From JASHPR01 sp963844655 (GTDB taxonomy: Bacteria; Actinomycetota; Actinomycetes; Streptosporangiales; Streptosporangiaceae): DNA of 64,000 nucleotides. The translations under genes and the position numbers were made by a program. Where the stretch lies: positions 558,001-622,000 of the forward strand of contig CAWJPA010000009.1 of assembly GCA_963844655.1 (NCBI GenBank). Direction: 5' to 3'. Positions 61,331-64,000 of this stretch are shown piece after piece. The notes beneath the pieces were generated by a model. It saw only the letters and a program-made list of their open reading frames with translations, was not told the DNA's origin and made no database searches. Position 1 is the stretch's first letter. Each line of letters begins with the position of its first letter.

Positions 61331-61720
61331 TCACGCCGGGAGCACAGCGACATGAGCCCCGAGCGCGTCAAGCAGCTGGCCAATGTCGCCCGGGTCCGAG
61401 GTCACCACGGCAGCATTGGCCCACACCGCGGTGAGCGCGACGAACGCATCTGCGACATCGGCGGTCCCGGTGGCGGCGAGAAGCCGCCCGACGGGCAGAT
61501 GGTGCCGCGCGTCGAAGGGGACTAACTCGCAGGCAACCAGCGCTCGCATCAGCCGCGCCTGTGTCGGCGGGTTGCGCACAACCTGAGCGGCCACCACGGC
61601 GGGCACGAGGATGTTGGCGCTGCGCGCAAGCCGCGCCCTGTGCCGCTCCAGACGACTCGGATTCCGCGGGTCCTCGATCGCGATGAGCGCGCCACTGTCA
61701 TAGACGTAGCTCTCGCTCAT
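61331..61720 (-). CDS. vapC: VapC-type PIN-domain toxin
   Basis: The 129-residue PIN protein should be an RNase held in check by its partner. The first acid is in YVYDSGALIAIE, the third and fourth in TADVADAFVALTA and VVTSDPGDI. The usual second acid (in LAEV) is replaced by Gln in VVAAQVVRN, which I recall as common in this actinobacterial PIN subgroup. ATGA overlap with vapB shows coupling. It stands between erpA and the adenosine-kinase-like gene, where the mycobacterial order has a different small gene. Confidence 0.88.
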   Translation of the reverse strand: MSESYVYDSGALIAIEDPRNPSRLERHRARLARSANILVPAVVAAQVVRNPPTQARLMRALVACELVPFDARHHLPVGRLLAATGTADVADAFVALTAVWANAAVVTSDPGDIGQLLDALGAHVAVLPA

Positions 61721-62022
61721 GCAGCGCTGCCGCTGCGATCCGCCTCTTGCTGCTCACGTGCCTCGCCGATGAGTCGCTCTTCCTCGGCCACACGGGCCGC
61801 GGCCGCGGCAACCTCCTCCGGCGTCGGGTACCCGTGCTCCCGGTAGTACCCGTCAATGGCGAGCAGGCCTGCCTCCCGGCGGCTCAGCTGCTCCAGGTAC
61901 TTGGCCAAGGCTTCCTCTACCACGCTCGAGATCGTGGTTTCCCTGGCCGCCGCGAGGCCGCGGGCCGAGGACGCGAAATGCTCGGCCACGGTCACATTGA
62001 GCACGGCTTTTTTCTCGGCCAT
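61717..62022 (-). CDS. vapB: VapB-type antitoxin
   Basis: This 101-residue protein starts MAEKKAVLNVTVAEHFASSA, a ribbon-helix-helix-like N-terminus, followed by TISSVVEEALAKYLEQLSRR. A charged C-terminal helix (TPEEVAAAAARVAEEERLIG) should wrap the toxin. The ATG lies inside a 36-bp palindrome, the likely operator for VapBC autorepression. It overlaps vapC by four bases. Confidence 0.86.
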   Translation of the reverse strand: MAEKKAVLNVTVAEHFASSARGLAAARETTISSVVEEALAKYLEQLSRREAGLLAIDGYYREHGYPTPEEVAAAAARVAEEERLIGEAREQQEADRSGSAA

Positions 62023-62047
62023 GTTATAACTATAACATGGCCGAGAA
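62012..62047. promoter_or_regulatory. VapBC operator: 17-bp perfect inverted repeat over the start codon
   Basis: TTCTCGGCCATGTTATA (62012-62028) is mirrored exactly at 62031-62047 with a 2-base centre. It covers the vapB ATG (62020-62022) and so creates a mirrored ATGGCCGAGAA on the other strand. The AT-rich core may contain the -10 box. Binding by the VapBC complex is inferred from position. Confidence 0.75.
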
Positions 62048-62068
62048 GGTGCGGCGGAGAACCTGGAA

Positions 62069-62085
62069 CCGCCCTGGAAGGGCGG
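62069..62085. terminator. Hairpin between erpA and vapB
   Basis: CCGCCCT-GGA-AGGGCGG is a perfect 7-bp stem with a 3-base loop, seven bases past the erpA stop on the minus strand. It separates erpA from the VapBC operator. Confidence 0.55.
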
Positions 62086-62091
62086 GGAACG

Positions 62092-62442
62092 TCAGTGGAA
62101 GGAGTCGCCGCAGGCGCAGGACCCGGTGGCGTTCGGGTTGTCGATGGTGAAGCCCTGCTTCTCGATGGTGTCCACGAAGTCGATCGTGGCGCCGCCCAGG
62201 TAGGGCGCGCTCATCTTGTCCGTGACGACCCGGACGCTGCCGAACTCACTGACGATGTCGCCGTCGATCTCGCGCTCGTCAAAGTAAAGCTGGTAGCGCA
62301 GGCCGGAGCAGCCGCCCGGCTGGACGGCAATCCGCAGCCGAAGGTCATCGCGGCCCTCCTGCTCCAGCAGGCCGCTCACCTTGGCCGCCGCGGCACCGGT
62401 GAGGCTGATGCCCTGCGTGACGGCCTCGTTCTGAACTGTCAT
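62092..62442 (-). CDS. erpA: A-type iron-sulfur carrier ErpA/HesB
   Basis: The 116-residue protein carries nascent Fe-S clusters to target enzymes; the Rieske and other Fe-S proteins are obvious clients. The three cysteine ligands are in VQPGGCSGLRYQL and ATGSCACGDSF. The counterpart in M. tuberculosis is Rv2204c, next to adoK as here. The ATG at 62442 follows GGGAG on the minus strand. Confidence 0.95.
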   Translation of the reverse strand: MTVQNEAVTQGISLTGAAAAKVSGLLEQEGRDDLRLRIAVQPGGCSGLRYQLYFDEREIDGDIVSEFGSVRVVTDKMSAPYLGGATIDFVDTIEKQGFTIDNPNATGSCACGDSFH

Positions 62443-62546
62443 CTGGATTAGCTCCCGCGTTGACTGCCGCCACCCTTCCGGCGCGGCCTCATCTCTGCTG
62501 TCTCAACCATAACCCTGCCGCCGTCATTCCGGTCACAGGCATCGGG

Positions 62547-63119
62547 TTACAGGCCCGGAGCACCCCAAACCGGGAACCACCGGCTCAGGTCCGCCTCGAT
62601 CTTCAGGTCGTCGGCCAGCGCCCCGCGGACCTGCATCTCGAGCGCGTTATCCCGGCGTTCCCCGCCAACCGGGGCGAATGGGTAGAAGGTCCCGCGCTTA
62701 TACAGGTAGACGAGGCCCAGGCGGCGGCGCGAGCTGTCGGTGAAGCTGAGGATCGTGCACAGCAGCTGCGGGCCGAACCCGCCCGCCTCGAGCGACGAGT
62801 TCACCGCGTGCAGGTCGGTGACGAGCCCCTCTACGTCGTCGGCGGAATGCCGGCAGACCAGCCAGGTGAACTTGTACGAGTCGGTGGACACCTCGACCGG
62901 CGCCTTGCCCTCGCCCATGCTGAGCAGGTCGCGAACTTCCTTCTCGATGTCGCTGAACGCCCGGCCCTCGGCCGCGCGGAAACAGACCGAGCCGCTCCCC
63001 GTCGGGTTGAAGTCCATGGCCGCCTGCAGCGTGAGCGCCGCGGTGGGCAGCGCGAACAGCGCGTCCAGGTTGGGCGGCACCGGCTTGGTCCGGCCGAGCA
63101 GCGCGTCGAGGAACCCCAC
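62547..63119 (-). CDS. pspAB: PspA-associated protein PspAB
   Basis: The 190-residue protein matches the actinobacterial PspAB family, found with PspA, PspAA and HtpX in an envelope-stress set. It begins MGFLDALLGRTKPVPPNLDA, has FNPTGSGSVCFRAAEGRAFS, and ends with LYKRGTFYPFAPVGGERRDN and EADLSRWFPVWGAPGL. Biochemical function is not known. It lies 59 bases downstream of htpX on the same strand; pspA would be expected beyond the right edge. Confidence 0.85.
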   Translation of the reverse strand: MGFLDALLGRTKPVPPNLDALFALPTAALTLQAAMDFNPTGSGSVCFRAAEGRAFSDIEKEVRDLLSMGEGKAPVEVSTDSYKFTWLVCRHSADDVEGLVTDLHAVNSSLEAGGFGPQLLCTILSFTDSSRRRLGLVYLYKRGTFYPFAPVGGERRDNALEMQVRGALADDLKIEADLSRWFPVWGAPGL

Positions 63120-63178
63120 CTGCTACCTCCCGTGCATCGGCTGGCAGACGCACGCTAGCGGTGCGGCTGCGGAGCTAG

Positions 63179-64000
63179 CTAGCTGCTGAGCTGCTTAGAG
63201 ATCTTGTCCAGCTGCTTGAGCCGCTTCTCGAGCGGCGGGTGGGTGGAGAACAGCGTGGACAGGCTCGTCTGGCCCTTCTGGCCGGAGAGCGCCGGCGCGA
63301 AGTAGAACGCGTTCAGCGGCTCCGCCTGCCGCAGGTCGCGGGTCGGGATCCTGGCGATGTCGCCGCTCACCTTGACCAGCGCGCTGGCCAGCGCGGACGG
63401 CTGCCCGGTCAGCAGTGCGCCCGACCGGTCGGCCGACAGCTCGCGGTACCGCGACAGCAGCCGGATCAGCAGGAAGCTGATCGCGTAGACCACGATGCCG
63501 ACCACCATCACGATGAGCAGGATGGGCAGCGCATTCTGGTTGTTGTTGTTGCCGCCGCGGCCGCGGCCGCCGCCGCCGAAGAGCTCTCCGTAGAAGGCGA
63601 ACCGGACCAGCAGCGCGGCGATGATGCCCAGGAACGACGCGATCGTCATGACCGCGACGTCCTTGTGCGCCACATGCGACATCTCGTGCGCGAGCACGCC
63701 CTCAAGCTCGTCGTCGTTGAGCCTCTTGAGCAGGCCCTCGGTGACGCAGACCACAGCGACCTTGCTGCTGCGCCCGGTGGCGAAGGCGTTCGGCAGGTCC
63801 ACGGGTGAGATGGCCACCCGCGGCTTGGGCATGTCGGCCAGCGCGCAGATCCTGTCGATGATGCCGTGCAACTGCGGGGCCTGCTGCGGGGTGACCAGCT
63901 GAGCGCGGGCCGTGCGCAGCGCGATCTTGTCGGACCACCAGTACCCGCCGAACGCCACCGCCACGCCGATCAGCACGGAGAACACGACGATCCCGCTGCC
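63179..64000 (-). CDS. htpX: HtpX zinc metalloprotease (5' end outside window)
   Basis: HtpX is a membrane protease that removes damaged membrane proteins. The visible 273 residues include the membrane segment VFSVLIGVAVAFGGYWW, DKIALR, the substrate-site region AISPVDLPNAFATGRSSKVA, the zinc motif HEMSH in GVLAHEMSHVAHKD, two more membrane helices (MTIASFLGIIAALLVRF and ILLIVMVVGIVVYAISFLLI) and the third zinc ligand in RYRELSADRSGALLTG. A Gly/Asn loop (GGNNNNQN) separates the helices. The frame continues without a start to the window edge, so about 10-30 N-terminal residues are missing. Confidence 0.93.
   Translation of the reverse strand, partial: GSGIVVFSVLIGVAVAFGGYWWSDKIALRTARAQLVTPQQAPQLHGIIDRICALADMPKPRVAISPVDLPNAFATGRSSKVAVVCVTEGLLKRLNDDELEGVLAHEMSHVAHKDVAVMTIASFLGIIAALLVRFAFYGELFGGGGRGRGGNNNNQNALPILLIVMVVGIVVYAISFLLIRLLSRYRELSADRSGALLTGQPSALASALVKVSGDIARIPTRDLRQAEPLNAFYFAPALSGQKGQTSLSTLFSTHPPLEKRLKQLDKISKQLSS

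Noticed and set aside
62037..62150. A 37-codon plus-strand frame starting at the mirrored ATG in the VapBC palindrome
   Set aside because: It is Arg-rich, lacks a ribosome site and is antisense to erpA; the ATG is explained by the palindrome.

Overview
The window is chromosomal DNA from a high-GC, Gram-positive, filament-type actinobacterium. The evidence is a full BldD developmental regulator next to pyrR, an actinobacterial QcrCAB/CtaCDEF respiratory chain, a PASTA kinase, a PimB-like mannosyltransferase, F420-type oxidoreductases, and many GTG or apparently leaderless starts. Gene order closely follows what I recall of the Mycobacterium tuberculosis block Rv2172c-Rv2204c (metF-like, idsA2, Rv2175c, pknL, plsC, SRPBCC, fadD15, pimB, NlpC/P60, DnaQ, trpD, ctaE-qcrCAB, ctaF/ctaC, adoK, erpA) and the matching Streptomyces SCO2101-SCO2155 region. 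The genus cannot be fixed from the sequence; Streptosporangiales-like or a neighbouring order is my inference.

Layout. 1-2 kb: pyrR (runs off the left edge) and bldD, divergent over a regulatory region with two BldD boxes and a PyrR RNA-binding loop, then a HEPN protein. 2-11 kb: GNAT, metF, polyprenyl synthetase, Rv2175c-like DNA-binding protein, M20 peptidase, LD-carboxypeptidase, FAD oxidoreductase and the PASTA kinase PknL. 11-25 kb: accessory genes including a sulfite-oxidase-like pseudogene, F420 enzymes, a secreted propeller protein, thiI, a GNAT, a methyltransferase, a MATE pump divergent from a CGNR regulator, a PPi-type phosphofructokinase, glpK, an S53 protease with a ricin-type lectin tail, a lipoprotein and an ASCH protein. 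25-35 kb: lipid and sugar metabolism (nitronate monooxygenase, PlsC, hydrolase, glucokinase operon, FadD, PimB), with two repeat-rich conserved proteins that look frameshifted. 35-44 kb: a DUF222/HNH protein, metH behind an SAH riboswitch, an NlpC/P60 hydrolase behind a c-di-AMP riboswitch, a DnaQ exonuclease and an Lrp-type RAM protein. 44-60 kb: trpD and the bc1-aa3 supercomplex genes, interrupted by a nitroreductase, a LysM membrane protein, a long 11-residue-repeat secreted protein and an MFS transporter. 60-64 kb: adenosine-kinase-like kinase, a VapBC pair, erpA, pspAB and htpX (runs off the right edge).

How it works together. The respiratory genes form two transcription units: ctaE-qcrC-qcrA-qcrB on the plus strand and ctaC-ctaD-ctaF on the minus strand, with a CtaG-type assembly factor nearby. 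One-carbon and methionine genes (metF, metH) are linked functionally, with metH apparently controlled by S-adenosylhomocysteine. Cell-envelope functions recur: PknL, LD-carboxypeptidase, NlpC/P60, LysM protein, PimB, PlsC. Regulation visible in the DNA includes two riboswitches, a PyrR site, BldD boxes, two large operator-like palindromes and several -10 boxes placed 6-7 bases before start codons.

The best candidates for something undescribed are the LysM/11-residue-repeat protein pair at 51-54 kb and the CGNR/MATE double operator at 18.7 kb. Frameshifts could be assembly errors; none of this has been checked by database search.
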